Shown here: piece by piece, positions 9,990 to 19,375 of the stretch
Layout of the letters: each line of letters starts with the position of its first letter
How positions within the stretch are numbered: the first letter of the stretch is position 1
Source: Atkinsonella hypoxylon
Taxonomy: Eukaryota > Ascomycota > Sordariomycetes > Hypocreales > Clavicipitaceae
DNA: 25,072 bases
Assembly (NCBI GenBank): GCA_000729835.1
Contig: JFHB01000319.1
Location: 1-25,072 of the forward strand
Direction: 5' to 3'
Made by a program: the position numbers and the translations under genes
The notes under the pieces: generated by a model
The model's input: only the letters and a program-made list of their open reading frames with translations
Databases searched by the model: none
Told to the model about the DNA's origin: nothing

Positions 9990-10860
9990 TTATAGGTAAA
10001 TTACTAAAATTAAATAATATTATTAATCTCTTTATAGCTTCTACGCTCTTCTTTAGGTATTATTAATAGATAAACTTCTATTATATACTTTAGATAATAT
10101 TATAGTAAAAGATCTACTTTAGCGTTATTATCCTTAAAATCCTCTTTCTAGTATAGCTGTAATATATAGTCCTTAGAAACTATTTAATCTAATATATTAT
10201 ACTAAGTATTAGTAAGCTACAATTTATTAGCATTTTACTTAAAGTTACTAGTGTTTTTGCTATACTAAGTAGTATATTATAGAGTATAGAGCTATTTATT
10301 AGCAGTAGAAGTCTACTATTCCTTTAGATTAAACCTAAACTTCTTAATATAATCCCTAGAAATAGTTTTATTAAGCACTATACTATCTAGAGTCTCTAAA
10401 CAGTAAGCACTAATAACTTTTGCTTAGCTATACACTTTAAAAGAACTATTCTATTATATTACTAACTTCTTCTTTATTAATATATCTATAACTCTTTATA
10501 TATTATATATAAGGACTAAATCTTTTAGAACTAATTAATCTTTCTCCTTTTACAATAATACCTTTTAGTTTTAGTTTATTTAATTAGCTAAGTATTGCCT
10601 AAATATAAAGACTTTTATATAAGCTTTTTAGATATTTACTTCCTTTTATTTTAGCATTCTAACTCTTACTTTAAAGAGATTCTATATTATTATAACTTTT
10701 AACTAATTAATTAACCTTTAAGTAGGAAATTTAACTTCTAAAGGAAGAATAAGCTTTTAACTATAAATTAGGTAGAAAGTAAATTTACTATATAACACTT
10801 ATACAGCTATATAGTTTACTAATAGTGCCTTATTTAGCAATTTAAACTACTTTCTATTAA
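9990..10860 (-). pseudogene. A1 integrase C-terminal region and end of pol
   Basis: This is the C-terminal part of family A Pol. In the minus frame, YCLETLDSIVLNKTISRDYI (about 10330-10410) corresponds to the YVLAELDGT...PVAAFRVIPY segment found after the integrase core in this family of fungal gypsy elements. The frame continues to about 10040 through a polar, acidic tail (KEDFKDNNAKVDLLLQYYL, with one stop) and then stops being readable. That places the pol 3' end near 10.0 kb. The tail converges on the unidentified plus-strand frame. Confidence 0.65.
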
Positions 10861-10869
10861 AACCTTCTA

Positions 10870-11480
10870 TCTTTAAAAGGGTAAATATAAGCGTTTAATA
10901 ACTAGCTTTAATAGGTAAATTAGCTTTTAGATTATATACTAATGTTTTAATCCCTTTAATCCTAATAGCTTTAACTACTTTTTTAAGATTTCTATATATT
11001 TCTAGCTCTCTATTAAAAACTAGAAATTAGAAGATTCTAAATTATATAATTAGTTTTATTAAGAACTTCTAAATAGCTATAATATTAGTATACTATATAG
11101 AGTGTACTTCTATCTATTTAGTAAGGTTATATTTTACTTCTAGAAGGTACTTAAAACTATAATTAAGTAGTATATATTAGGTATTAATATATATCTTACT
11201 TATTAGGTTGCCTAAAGCTACTAGTATTAATAATTCTTTAGGCCTTTAAGGAGCAAACTTTTAGTATACCTTATAATAAAAAATTATTACTTAAACTATA
11301 TTCTAGAGTTCTTTCTAAAAGTACTTAATTCTAGCTACTTAAAATATAACTTTTATACCTTTATAACCTATTTACTTATATAAAGCCTTAATAATCTTTT
11401 TCTATTGCATTAAGTCTTTAATAATTAAAGTAGAACCCTTTATTATACTAGTTAGTCTCTTCTATAATAGGCCTTTATTT
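10870..11480 (-). pseudogene. A1 integrase relic (HHCC and DDE core)
   Basis: This is a decayed integrase of family A. The zinc-binding C-x2-C reads Y-K-V-Y (11264-11275) followed by QKFAPQRPKEL, both Cys codons having become Tyr by G-to-A change. The core begins with YINTQYI (compare HIDTMYLP). The first catalytic Asp is now AAT (11183-11185). It is followed by FKYLLEVKYNLTKQIE, matching YKYLVQARCSLTAWPEWR in intact relatives. LVYNLKANLPIKAS (about 10890-10940) stands where the family has YNSQANGVVERS, the Glu being lost. Motif order and spacing are normal for the family. TAA/TAG stops are frequent. Confidence 0.82.
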
Positions 11481-11689
11481 AAGAAGTATTACTTAGTACT
11501 TATATAAAGTTACTTATACTTACTTTTATTTAGATTAAATAGTCTTTATAATATTAAAAGGAAATCTATAATTTATTAAGTTCTAGGAGTATAGTATACT
11601 CTATTATATAGCTAGATCTTATTAACGTTAAGCTATAAGTTAATAAAATCTTTAATATTCCCTTTAGCTGCTTAATCTAATATATTAAA

Positions 11690-12070
11690 GAGCCTACCTT
11701 CTTTATATAATAAAGCATTAGCTATCTTATTCTTTTCTCCTAAAATATACCTAGCTATAAAATTAAATAATATAATATAACTAATCTATTATATAATAAG
11801 TGCGCCTAGAACGTTATTAATAGCGCTATTAAGCTAATATATAAGCACTTAAGAGTTAGTCTCTAAAGTAAAGGGAACTCTATAGAGATAAATTTATAGC
11901 CTTCTTAATATATAAACAATAGCTCTATATTCCTACTTTATTTTATTATACTTAATTTCTAAATTGCTTTAATATTTACTTTTATATTGTATAGAGTATT
12001 ATTACCTATTAATAATTTACATTAAAATCGCTCTTTATCCTTTTAAGCTTATATTAACTATTAATATAAT
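11690..12070 (-). pseudogene. A1 RNase H relic
   Basis: This is the RNase H domain of family A, following the reverse transcriptase in minus order. It starts with VNISLKG-stop-RAILM (about 12020-12060, compare VDASLKGWGAIL; the first Asp is now Asn and the Trp codon TGG is now a stop). It continues with NLEIKYNKIK (compare NSEIKYDATKRE), VPFTLETNS (compare VRFTLETDA) and LNSAINNVLGAL (compare LNRSATDLPGAL). It ends with ILGEKNKIANALLYKE (compare VPGEKHTAADALSRRE). Nearly every conserved position is matched after allowing G-to-A and C-to-T changes, which makes this one of the surest calls in the window. Confidence 0.9.
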
Positions 12071-12299
12071 TTCCTTAGTGCTTAAGCTAAGATTAATTGT
12101 TATAAGAACTAGTGTAGTTATTATTATATACTTAAGGACCTCTATAGCGTTCTTTTAGTTTAGTTCTTAAGTTTACTTAGTACCCTTCTTAAGTAAAATT
12201 ATAAAAGGCTTAGCTTTTATAGAGTAATACTATACCTAAATGTAATAATAGCCTATAAGCTTAAGAAAGAATTTAACCTTAAAAATATTCTTATACTCT

Positions 12300-12970
12300 A
12301 TTTACTCTAGAATCTTTATTACTTTTGCTTCTAAAGGTTTTCTTCTATTAGTGCTATATATAAATCTAATAATCTCTATAGTCTTTTAGTATAGCTTTAA
12401 TTTTACAGTAAATATAGTGTAACTAGCTAGCTTAATATTAATAAGAACTTTATTAATATTAATTAAATATTCTATAATATATCTTTATATATTAGGTAAT
12501 ACTTCCTTCTTATTATAAGTAGTAGTAAGGCCTTTTACTACAATATTATCTAAGAAAAGCTTATAAGTGTAAGGAATTAGGTTAAAAAGAATTCTCTTTA
12601 CTATTTAAATAAATTAAGTAATAGAGTTAGTTGCTCCTTAAGGAAGTATATAAAGCTATAGAAGCTTTATTACTATTAAAATTGTTATTAAGTCTCTACT
12701 TTCCTTTATAAGTAGCACTTAATTATAGCTTAATAGTAAATTAATAACTAAAAGTATTTTATATATTCTAAATTCTTCGCTAAAAGCCTCTACTCCTTCT
12801 AGAATATAGGCATTCTATATTGTAATCTTATTATAAGCTATTATAAACAGCACTAGCTATATCCCTTTATCCTTCTTTATTACTAAAAAGTAAGGGTTTC
12901 TATAAGATCTATAGCTCTCTTCTAATAACCTATACTAAAGCTTCTTTTTTAATAAATTAACTAGTTTTCT
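12300..12970 (-). pseudogene. A1 reverse transcriptase relic (FLDD/VKG type)
   Basis: This is the reverse transcriptase of family A. Upstream blocks read YRNPYFLVIKKDKG (about 12875-12930, compare YRNPYFLVKKKDGK) and EAFSEEFRIYKIL (compare DEFSEEFAGCKI). ATNSIT-stop-FI-stop-IVKRIL (about 12590-12650) corresponds to the ATNSVAQFVRIVTKIL motif of this family. The catalytic box is FLDN, codons TTC TTA GAT AAT at 12545-12556, followed by IVVKG, as in the FLDDI.VKGP elements of ascomycetes. The second Asp is now Asn. The connection region runs to about 12250. From 12970 to about 13780 the polyprotein frame continues without a nameable motif. Confidence 0.9.
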
Positions 12971-13779
12971 TTATAGGCTAATAAATATTAGTATTAACTT
13001 TACTTTTTAAGCTCTATAAGCAATAGTATAAATAACTTAAGGCAGTATAACTAAAGAATTAATCTTTCTATACTCTAATAAGTTCTACACTAATACTACC
13101 TCTTAGTTATAGAGGATTTCCTTAAAAACATTAACTTCTTCTACTATTAAATATTCTTATACTTATTTAACTATTTAATCTAAGCGCTCTTTTGTTATTT
13201 AGAATCCTTAGGGTTTTTTGCTAAATCTTTCTATAATATATTTAGCGTATTTTCCTAATTAATTAAGTGTACTTTTACCTCTTTCTACTTCTTCTATTTC
13301 TACTTAAGGTCTCTATTAAGCGTAAACCTATTTAAGGGAATATTATCTTTTAGTAGAATCTTATTAGCTTTTTACTTATATAATATATTTACCTTTAGAT
13401 TAATTAGTTATAATTACTTTAAGGACTAAATCTTCTCTATAGCTTCTTTAAGTTAGCTTCTATACTAGCTAGCTATTCTCTTTATTATAAGGTTAATAAT
13501 AGCTACACCCTTATTCTTTATTATAGGCACTAGCTCTTTATTATTATTTAACTTAGCTTTAAGACTCTCTTTAACTATTTAATTATAGACTAAATCCTTA
13601 AATAACTTATTAATTAAGATTAAATTAACGCTAATAGCTATTACTTTATCTATTGCAGTCTTTTATTTAATACTTCTAATAACCCTTAAGACTAATATAA
13701 TATTACTAAAATAGTACTTTAAGAGAAGCTTACCTTCTTTATTACTATACTTAAAGGTAACTTTAGCTATATATATAAA

Positions 13780-14020
13780 AGGTATTCTAAGGATTAATTA
13801 TATATATAAAGACTTTAGCGTAATATAAAAGCAAATTAGCGTTTAAACGTTTCTAAGGTATAGCTTTATTATTACTTCTCTTAATATTATAAGCTTATAT
13901 AATATAAAAGATATAGTAGTAGTCTTTTACTTTATTAGAGTTATTTTTAAATTAAGCTCTTTAATAAGATCCTTAGTAATAATATTTCCTTATAAACTAT
14001 AATCTATAAGACTATTAATA
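13780..14020 (-). pseudogene. A1 aspartic protease relic
   Basis: This is a retroviral-type protease at the expected place between gag and reverse transcriptase. The frame reads LIDYSL-stop-GNIITKDLIKELNL, where relatives read like LVDSGSQGNFITKDLVKELNL. The D-x-G active site is GAT TAT AGT at 13996-14004, the Gly having become Ser. LYLRNV follows, then ILRIPFIYIAKVTF (about 13750-13790, compare LILGMPWL), the conserved hydrophobic segment near the end of the domain. Stops are TAA/TAG only. The A2 copy has lost the catalytic Asp as well (about 24702-24710). Confidence 0.8.
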
Positions 14021-14870
14021 AGTAAAGAGTTTAGGCTTTTAAGTTATACTTAAAGGTAAAGTAAGTTCTATAAATAGCTTATAATTACTTTTAGCTTTAA
14101 AATACTATTTAATTCTTTAATATAAAGTATATTTACTTATAGATTTACAATAAACTTTTCCTCTTTAATATAATTTTCTATATATTCTTATATAATATTC
14201 TATAAATCCTTCTAGATGCTACTAGGTAGTTATTTTATATATTTATTAGTAATATCTTCCTTATTGTCTTCTACTGCCTCTTTAACTATAGTAGATATTG
14301 TTTTAATAATATTAATTAATTAATCTTCTTGCTCTTTAACTCTTTACCTCTTCCTTAAGATAAAATATAAAGATATAACTTTAGTACTTATTCTATTAAT
14401 ATAATAGACTTTATTAACACTATTTACTTATATTAGGTATTTATTCTCTATTGCTTCTATAAGTGTAAGCATTAGTTAGTATAAGTCTTATAAGCTAACT
14501 TTAATCTTCTTTTAAAAAACATTTTTAAATAATTATATAAGAAGCTATACTTTTATATCTATAGAGCTATCTTCTTTAGCTTTTTTTTCTTTCCTTTTAG
14601 CTTAGTTTTCTAAAGCTCTTTTTTACTTAATAGAGCGTTATATCTCTATAGTATAAACTCTAAAGGGCTAAGCTATAATTCTTTTCTTAATTAGTATATA
14701 GAGAGTCCTTCTAGGTCTATATTCCTTTATCTTAAACGTTAAAGTTACTATAGTACTATTAGTAAGGTCTCTCTTAAGAATAGCTTTTAGTAGAATATAT
14801 ATTAAGTAATAATTAGAAATATTAATCTTATTAAAGATTTAATCTAATGTTTTTCTCTCTTTTTTACTAG
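14020..14870 (-). pseudogene. A1 polyprotein linker between gag and protease
   Basis: This is decayed coding sequence continuing the gag-pol frame between the putative nucleocapsid region and protease. Readable pieces are polar and basic (for example EKTL-stop-stop-IFNKINISNYYL near 14830 and RPRRTLYILIKKRI near 14690). No domain is recognised. The A2 partner reaches only to 14366 in these coordinates. No RNA gene, promoter or terminator is visible here. Confidence 0.45.
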
Positions 14871-16300
14871 GCTTTTAATAGTTTAACGTTTTTTTACTAA
14901 ATTCCTTAACTTAAGAACAATACTATTTTATAATATAGTAGTTAAAACAATTAACCTAAAACACTATAAGCCTATAAAGACAACTTTCTATACTAAGGAA
15001 GCTTTATATAAGAATAAGTAGTACTAGATTATTTAATTTTACTGTTAAGATACTTACTCTTTAATTATACTTTATAAAGCTAATCTTATTATTATACTAG
15101 TAAAACTAGCATTAATTTATATAATAACCTTCTTTACTATAGTAATAGTAGTAATACTACTTTATATAGCTTCTAGTTATATAGGTTCTAAAGCTTTAGG
15201 CATTATTATATATATTAATAGCGTTAATATATATATTCTGCCTTTTCTTTTTCTTCTTTCTAAATTTCTTTTTAAAAAGCTTTATAATATCTATCTTTAA
15301 AACTACTTACTTTATAAGTATAATCTTTATATCTTTAAACTTCTAGGTTAAATTATTTATTTAATCTTTTACTTCTAAAATAAGCTATATAATTTCCTTA
15401 GCTTTATAACTAAAATTACTTATACTATAATACTTAGGACTTCTTCTGCCTAAAGGTATATAAAGGTAGTCTTTTCTATTGTTATAGAGTTTAGAATTAT
15501 AGTTTTCTAGCTCTATTCTAGCTTATATATACTAGCTAAGCTGCTCTAATAACTCTCTATAAAGTATTATAATAAACTTAGCTCTAGTAACTTTTATTTA
15601 ATCTATAAAGCTAGTAAGTATAGCATTTAGTAAGGCCTTATAAATATAATTAAACTAAGAGATTATACTATACTATATATAGAGCTTAGCGCTAATTATA
15701 GCAGCTTAATGCTCTTAAAGCTAATAGAGAGTGTCTTTTATAGTTCTTAAATAGTTTCTCTTTAGGTCTTTAAGCTTTTTATTAGCTTACTCCTTTTAAT
15801 TCTAAGAAGTAGCTTTATACTAAAGTAAAAGCTACTTTTTAGCTTCTTTCTAATTATATAAGGTATAAATAACCTTTATATACTTATAGATTAATAGGTT
15901 AATATAATAAATAAATATCTTTTATTAGTTTTTCTTTAGAATAAATAAGGTTTTTATCTTTAGCTTAAAGCTAGTTAAGTAATTAAGAATATTTTCTCCT
16001 TTAAATTAATATATATTAAACTTCTTATTAAAGGTAGCTTAAGCTTACTACTTTTTAATAGCTTTACCTATAGCTTTAGTAAAAGCCTTATAAAGTATAG
16101 CTATAGCGCTATTAGCACTAGCCTTTTTATCTTAAGTATTTAATTCTATTATAACCTTAGGTTTTAAAATAACTTTTTTAGAAGATTTACTAGATTAGCT
16201 AGAGCTAGTATTAGCTGCTTTAAATATAAAGCTTATACTTTTCTTTAAGGAATATAGAATACTAAACTTATATAAATACCTAGTAGAATAGCTTAATATA
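14870..16300 (-). pseudogene. A1 gag relic
   Basis: This is the putative capsid polyprotein of family A on the minus strand. The N-terminal part is Ser/Lys-rich (NTSSSQSSKSSKK-like, about 16170-16215). It is followed by AILYKAFTKAIGKAIKK (about 16050-16110), FNIYQFKGENILNYLTSFKL (about 15970-16020), resembling the (F)xGxNxxxFL(x)xF start of gypsy capsids, and long amphipathic helices with Lys/Glu (15560-15800). A very basic block KKKFRKKKKKR lies at about 15240-15280. Near 14940 a CFNYY...Y-C stretch could be the rest of a CCHC knuckle with the second Cys changed to Tyr, but His is not seen. VKEFSKKTLN after it resembles what follows the knuckle in relatives. The start codon is not determinable. 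Confidence 0.6.
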
Positions 16301-16898
16301 GAAGATAGATGTAAAGAGAATAATTAATCTTACTTAGTAGAAAGTATATAATATATATAATTCTCTATATTAGCTATACTTTTAATGCTTTTACTTTCTA
16401 CTTCTATAGTTATATAAGCTCTTAACGCTAAAATATAAAGGCTAAGAACTTAATTACTAATAATAGTAAATATAAAGATAACTGCTAAGATAAGGATAAA
16501 AGAGAAATTTTTCTCTATAATTAAATAATTATAACGTTTAAAGGACCTAAAAACTTCCTTTTTACTATACTAAGGCTATCTTAGCTAAGAGTAAAATAGA
16601 GGTTAAATAAGCTAGCTAGTATTTATAATATAGTAATTATCTTTAACTAAGCTTAGCTCTTCTTAGCTTAAAAAAGCTATAGAAATTTTCTTTCTTTCTT
16701 AATTAAATAATCCCTTATAATATAGAGCTTTTATCCCTATAATTTCCTTTTTTCTTATATTAGTAATATTTAAGCTAAAGTACTCTTCTATCTTTAATGC
16801 TTAGTAGCTTTTCCTTCTTTCTTTTAGGATCTCTATAAAAAACCTTTTAATTATATAATACACTTTAATTAGAATAGGTCTCTAGTAAAGCCTCTATT
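16300..16898 (-). other. A1 5' leader between LTR and gag
   Basis: About 600 bases between the right (5') LTR and the first readable gag sequence. I see no gene, no repeat shared with other parts of the window and no convincing frame. In minus order it should hold the primer-binding site next to the LTR and untranslated leader. The gag start may lie anywhere in its inner half, since no start codon can be decided after RIP. Confidence 0.45.
16877..16896 (-). other. Possible tRNA primer-binding site of A1
   Basis: On the minus strand, two bases after the LTR end, the sequence reads TAGAGGCTTTACTAGAGAC. A primer-binding site should begin TGG, and TAG is its RIP product. The tRNA cannot be identified from this, and the position alone carries the call. 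Confidence 0.22.
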
Positions 16899-17383
16899 TT
16901 TATTGCCTTAAAACTAAACCCCTAAATAACTATACAGCCTACACTAAAGTAGGTAATAATATAGTGTACGTTAAGATTAAAGAGAATTAGTAAAGAGTAA
17001 GATATTTATTAGTATATACTATTAAATAATAATAGGTAAGAAGATTAAATAGTTTAAAAAGGTAGAAATAAAATATTAATTATAGCTTAAGAGATATATA
17101 TATATAAAAGGAGCTAAATGTGCTAAAGAGTTAGAGAAAGTGTTACTAGCAGTAAAGTAATGTCTCTTAAGCGTTAAGTGTTGTAAATTAAAGTAGGCTA
17201 AAAGATATTAATTAATTAAAAGAGCAAAAGCCTAAAAAGAATTAGTAGAAGCTACTTATGCGCTTGCTTACTTAAACTATCTAGATGTTTAGGCAATGCG
17301 CACTCTTATAGAGAAAAATCTATATGTAGCATCCCTTGCAAAGCTAATATAAGAGCGCAAGGGGGTAACCCCGCCGCGACACA
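16899..17383 (-). repeat. A1 LTR, right copy (5' LTR in element orientation)
   Basis: This is the 485-bp partner of 5647-6131. Here the left (inner) half is the damaged one and the right (outer) 150 bases keep CpG, CA and TG, ending in CCGCCGCGACACA. On the minus strand it starts TGTGTCGCGGCGGGG. The start TGTCGC and end GCGACA are inverted repeats. It ends at the target duplication in X gag. A TATA-like run (TATATATATA, about 17096-17105) lies in mid-LTR and could be promoter-like on either strand, though this base composition makes such runs common. Confidence 0.75.
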
Positions 17384-17387
17384 GTAT
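17383..17387. repeat. Target-site duplication of A1, right copy (AGTAT)
   Basis: Partner of GGTAT at 5642-5646. The first base differs by G-to-A and overlaps the ambiguous last base of the LTR. Confidence 0.55.
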
Positions 17388-19132
17388 ATTAAAATACTCT
17401 AGAGGTAAATTCCCTAAATAATTTTTCTTTAATTATATTTTACTCTATAAACTTAGCTAAATCTAGCTATATTATTATATTCTAGATCTATATACTAAAT
17501 TCTTTATAGATAATAGTGTAAATAGAGTTTAAACTACTAAAAATAGCTGTTTTTTTATAGTAATCTAGATGCTACTTATACTATATTAATGTATTCCCTT
17601 TAAAGAGAGTTTAAAGCTTAATATAAATAGCTTCTTAGGCATTAATTATACTATAGCTATAGTAGTCTTTAATAGCTTAAATCTATAGCTTTATATTATA
17701 GAAAATAGTGTACTTTCCTTTATATAAAATTAGCTTATAGATATTTCTATTGTTAAAGGGTTTAAAGTAACTAATATTAGTAATTTTCTATATAGAATCT
17801 ATTTATTCCTTAGGGGTTTAGAACTATATATTGCTTTAGTTATTCTATTTTTAATGTAGATTTAGCCTCTTATTTACTAGATTTAGCTAGAGATTATTAT
17901 TTCTAATATAGTGTAGTGCCTATTAATTTATATACTAATATTTAAAGTTACTAAATACTTAATTCTAGTCTTTTTTAGTATTTTAGCTCTTCTTAGCTTT
18001 ACTATTATAGTATTGCTTTAATAGATTCTTTAGAAATTATAGTAGCTTCTATTCTTTTAGAAAAGTACTAAGGTATTTAAAGTATCTCTATATTATATAG
18101 TTTCCTTTACCTAAAGGTTGCTTTTAACCTTACTTTTAGTTTTAGTTGTCTTTTAGGGGTAAGTAAGAATTAAAAGCCCTTTACCTATAATCCTTAAGCT
18201 AAAAGCTTTATTAAATATAGTATTATTTATTATATTTATCCTAAGGCTTAAGTATAGTCTTTATCTTTTAGGCTAAGTATTATTACTTTACCTAAAAAGC
18301 AGCAATTTTATTGTTTAATTCTCTCTATAATCTACTAATTTTATTAATTAATTCTCCTTTAATTCTACTAATTTACTTACTAATTTCTATAGAAAAACCT
18401 ATAAGCTATTTTAGTAAAGAGTTCTCTTTTTTAAGTAGCTTTACTGCTTTCTTTACTTTATACTTTAGCCTAAAGGTATAAAACCTTTAGTAAGCCTATA
18501 AAAGTAATAAGATTTTAGCTAGCTCTTTAATTAGTAAGTTCTTTTTAGTAGTTTAAGGTATATTTAATAGATTTAAGTTCTTAGTAAGTAGTATAAATCT
18601 AGATCTCTATACTTACTTTCCTTTAATATTCTAGGTAGAACTAGCACTAGCTTTATAAATAGTATCTCTTAAGCTATTAGATCTAAATAATCTAGCTTTA
18701 GCTTTTCCTTTTAGTATTACTATTAGTAAATCTATAAGGAGTTTAGTAGATTTAGCTTTATTAATAATTCTATTAATCTACCTTTATACCTACTATACTA
18801 TAGAAGCATTAATAGTATTTTAGTAAGAAAGTAGTTCTACTAGCTTAAGTTAGTTATATAATTTAAGCTATTTATTAACGAATTTATAGTAAGTAAGATA
18901 AAGTAGTAAGCTTCTTTTTTCTTAAGGTATAAAATCCCTTTTTTAAATCTAAAAATCTAGATTTTAGCAGTAAAATTTATAGAATTAATATATAGTTTTA
19001 AGTTCTTTATTAGTAAAAGAAATATAATTCCTTCTACTAAGCTCCTTCTAAAGTTACTCTATCTTAAATATTATAATTTTAGCTTTTAAGCTTAAGGAGA
19101 GTTAGCAACAATTAGAAGTAATTACTACTACT
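17388..19132 (-). pseudogene. X gag 5' half with coiled coil and capsid core, and X leader
   Basis: This holds the N-terminal part of X Gag. In minus order, about 18460-19132 contains leader and poorly readable frame, with the start codon not determinable. A coiled-coil-like stretch (18313-18450) follows, with repeating hydrophobic and Glu/Lys residues such as ISRIKGELINKISRL, as often found near the N-terminus of fungal gypsy Gag. The capsid core lies at about 17430-17760: YKGKYTIFYNIKL (compare YTTFYNAFK), EAIYIKL-stop-TLFKGNTLI-stop-Y (17577-17640), corresponding to the INAAK.HLRG.AL.WY motif. Then LDLAKFIE leads to FREFTSRVF at the A1 border. Stops are TAA/TAG. The same frame resumes at 5646 going left. 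Confidence 0.68.
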
Positions 19133-19375
19133 TATTACAGTAAGATCTAATGTAGGTTTATTAGAAGTAACAATAGGTTGTTAAATTTAATAGGTTATAT
19201 AATAAATCGTAAGAGAAGTTATAAGAGCTTCTGTAAGGAGCATCTAGTAATAGTGTTCTAGTGAATAATTGTTAATAGTTTAATTTAACTACTTAAGTGT
19301 TGCTTCTAACTACTTATACATAATTGCGGTTACGTGCACTAGTGACCTGCGGGTCTGTAGGATTATCCCGTAACA
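19133..19375 (-). repeat. X 5' LTR
   Basis: On the minus strand this starts TGTTACGGGATAATCC and ends CTTACTGTAATA (originally probably ACA), 243 bases with matching TGTTA/TAACA-type termini. A TATATAA box-like run lies at about 19193-19199 on the minus strand. The outer 58 bases (19318-19375) are free of RIP and hold GACCTGCGGGTC, a four-base-pair hairpin, beside the palindrome CACTAGTG. Element A2 starts at the next base. A second possible inner end is TGTTAAATTT at 19179 (197 bases). I prefer 19133 because ACTGTAATA looks like the usual terminal ACA after RIP. The 3' partner is not in the window. Confidence 0.65.

Larger units (their letters stand above)
8666..14366. repeat. Long dispersed repeat, copy 1 (partner 19376-25072)
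   Basis: This 5.7-kb segment of A1 is collinear with 19376-25072 in direct orientation. The offset drifts only from 10710 to 10706. Differences are mostly C/T and G/A, as between two copies that suffered RIP independently. The left end of the match falls exactly at the outer end of the X LTR, and the right end is the window border. Confidence 0.93.
5647..17383 (-). mobile_element. Element A1: large Ty3/gypsy LTR retrotransposon relic nested in X gag
   Basis: This is a complete but dead element of about 11.7 kb. Both 485-bp LTRs are present (5647-6131 and 16899-17383). A polypurine stretch abuts the left LTR on the minus strand, and a short target duplication flanks the whole. In minus order after the right (5') LTR come a leader, gag, protease, reverse transcriptase, RNase H and integrase, ending near 10.0 kb. 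About 3.7-4 kb then remain before the 3' LTR, whose best reading frames lie on the plus strand. It is larger than a typical fungal gypsy element, and the excess is mainly this extra region. A2 is a second copy. A1 sits inside X, so it is the youngest insertion here, yet it is as heavily RIP-mutated as its host apart from its outer LTR edges. Confidence 0.78.
1..19375 (-). mobile_element. Element X: Ty3/gypsy LTR retrotransposon relic, partial, split by element A1
   Basis: This is a RIP-decayed Ty3/gypsy element read on the minus strand. In minus order it has a 5' LTR (19133-19375), the gag 5' half (17388-19132), the nested element A1, the gag 3' half (about 4960-5646), protease, reverse transcriptase, RNase H and integrase, the order typical of Ty3/gypsy. 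Its 3' LTR should lie left of base 1. That the two pieces are one element is inferred from three things: both are on the same strand, they hold complementary parts of gag, and the gag frame continues across the A1 insertion when one copy of the short target duplication is removed. The right end abuts element A2 at 19375/19376, so X seems to have inserted into A2. Every domain carries TAA/TAG stops, so no product is possible. Confidence 0.75.

Noticed and set aside
14900..14960. CCHC zinc knuckle of A1 Gag
   Set aside because: CFNYY...YC fits only in part. The His position is a stop codon that RIP cannot make from CAC or CAT. Mentioned in the gag entry but not called.
19133..19375. This LTR as the 3' LTR of A2
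   Set aside because: It abuts A2 at the right place and strand, but A1 lacks it at the equivalent point (8666) and continues into other sequence. A1 also has its own, different LTRs at its ends.
19179..19375. Shorter LTR definition beginning at TGTTAAATTT
   Set aside because: It gives a neat TGTTA/TAACA pair, but ACTGTAATA at 19133 looks like a RIP-altered terminal ACA, and 243 bases fits as well. Unresolved, but the longer form is preferred.
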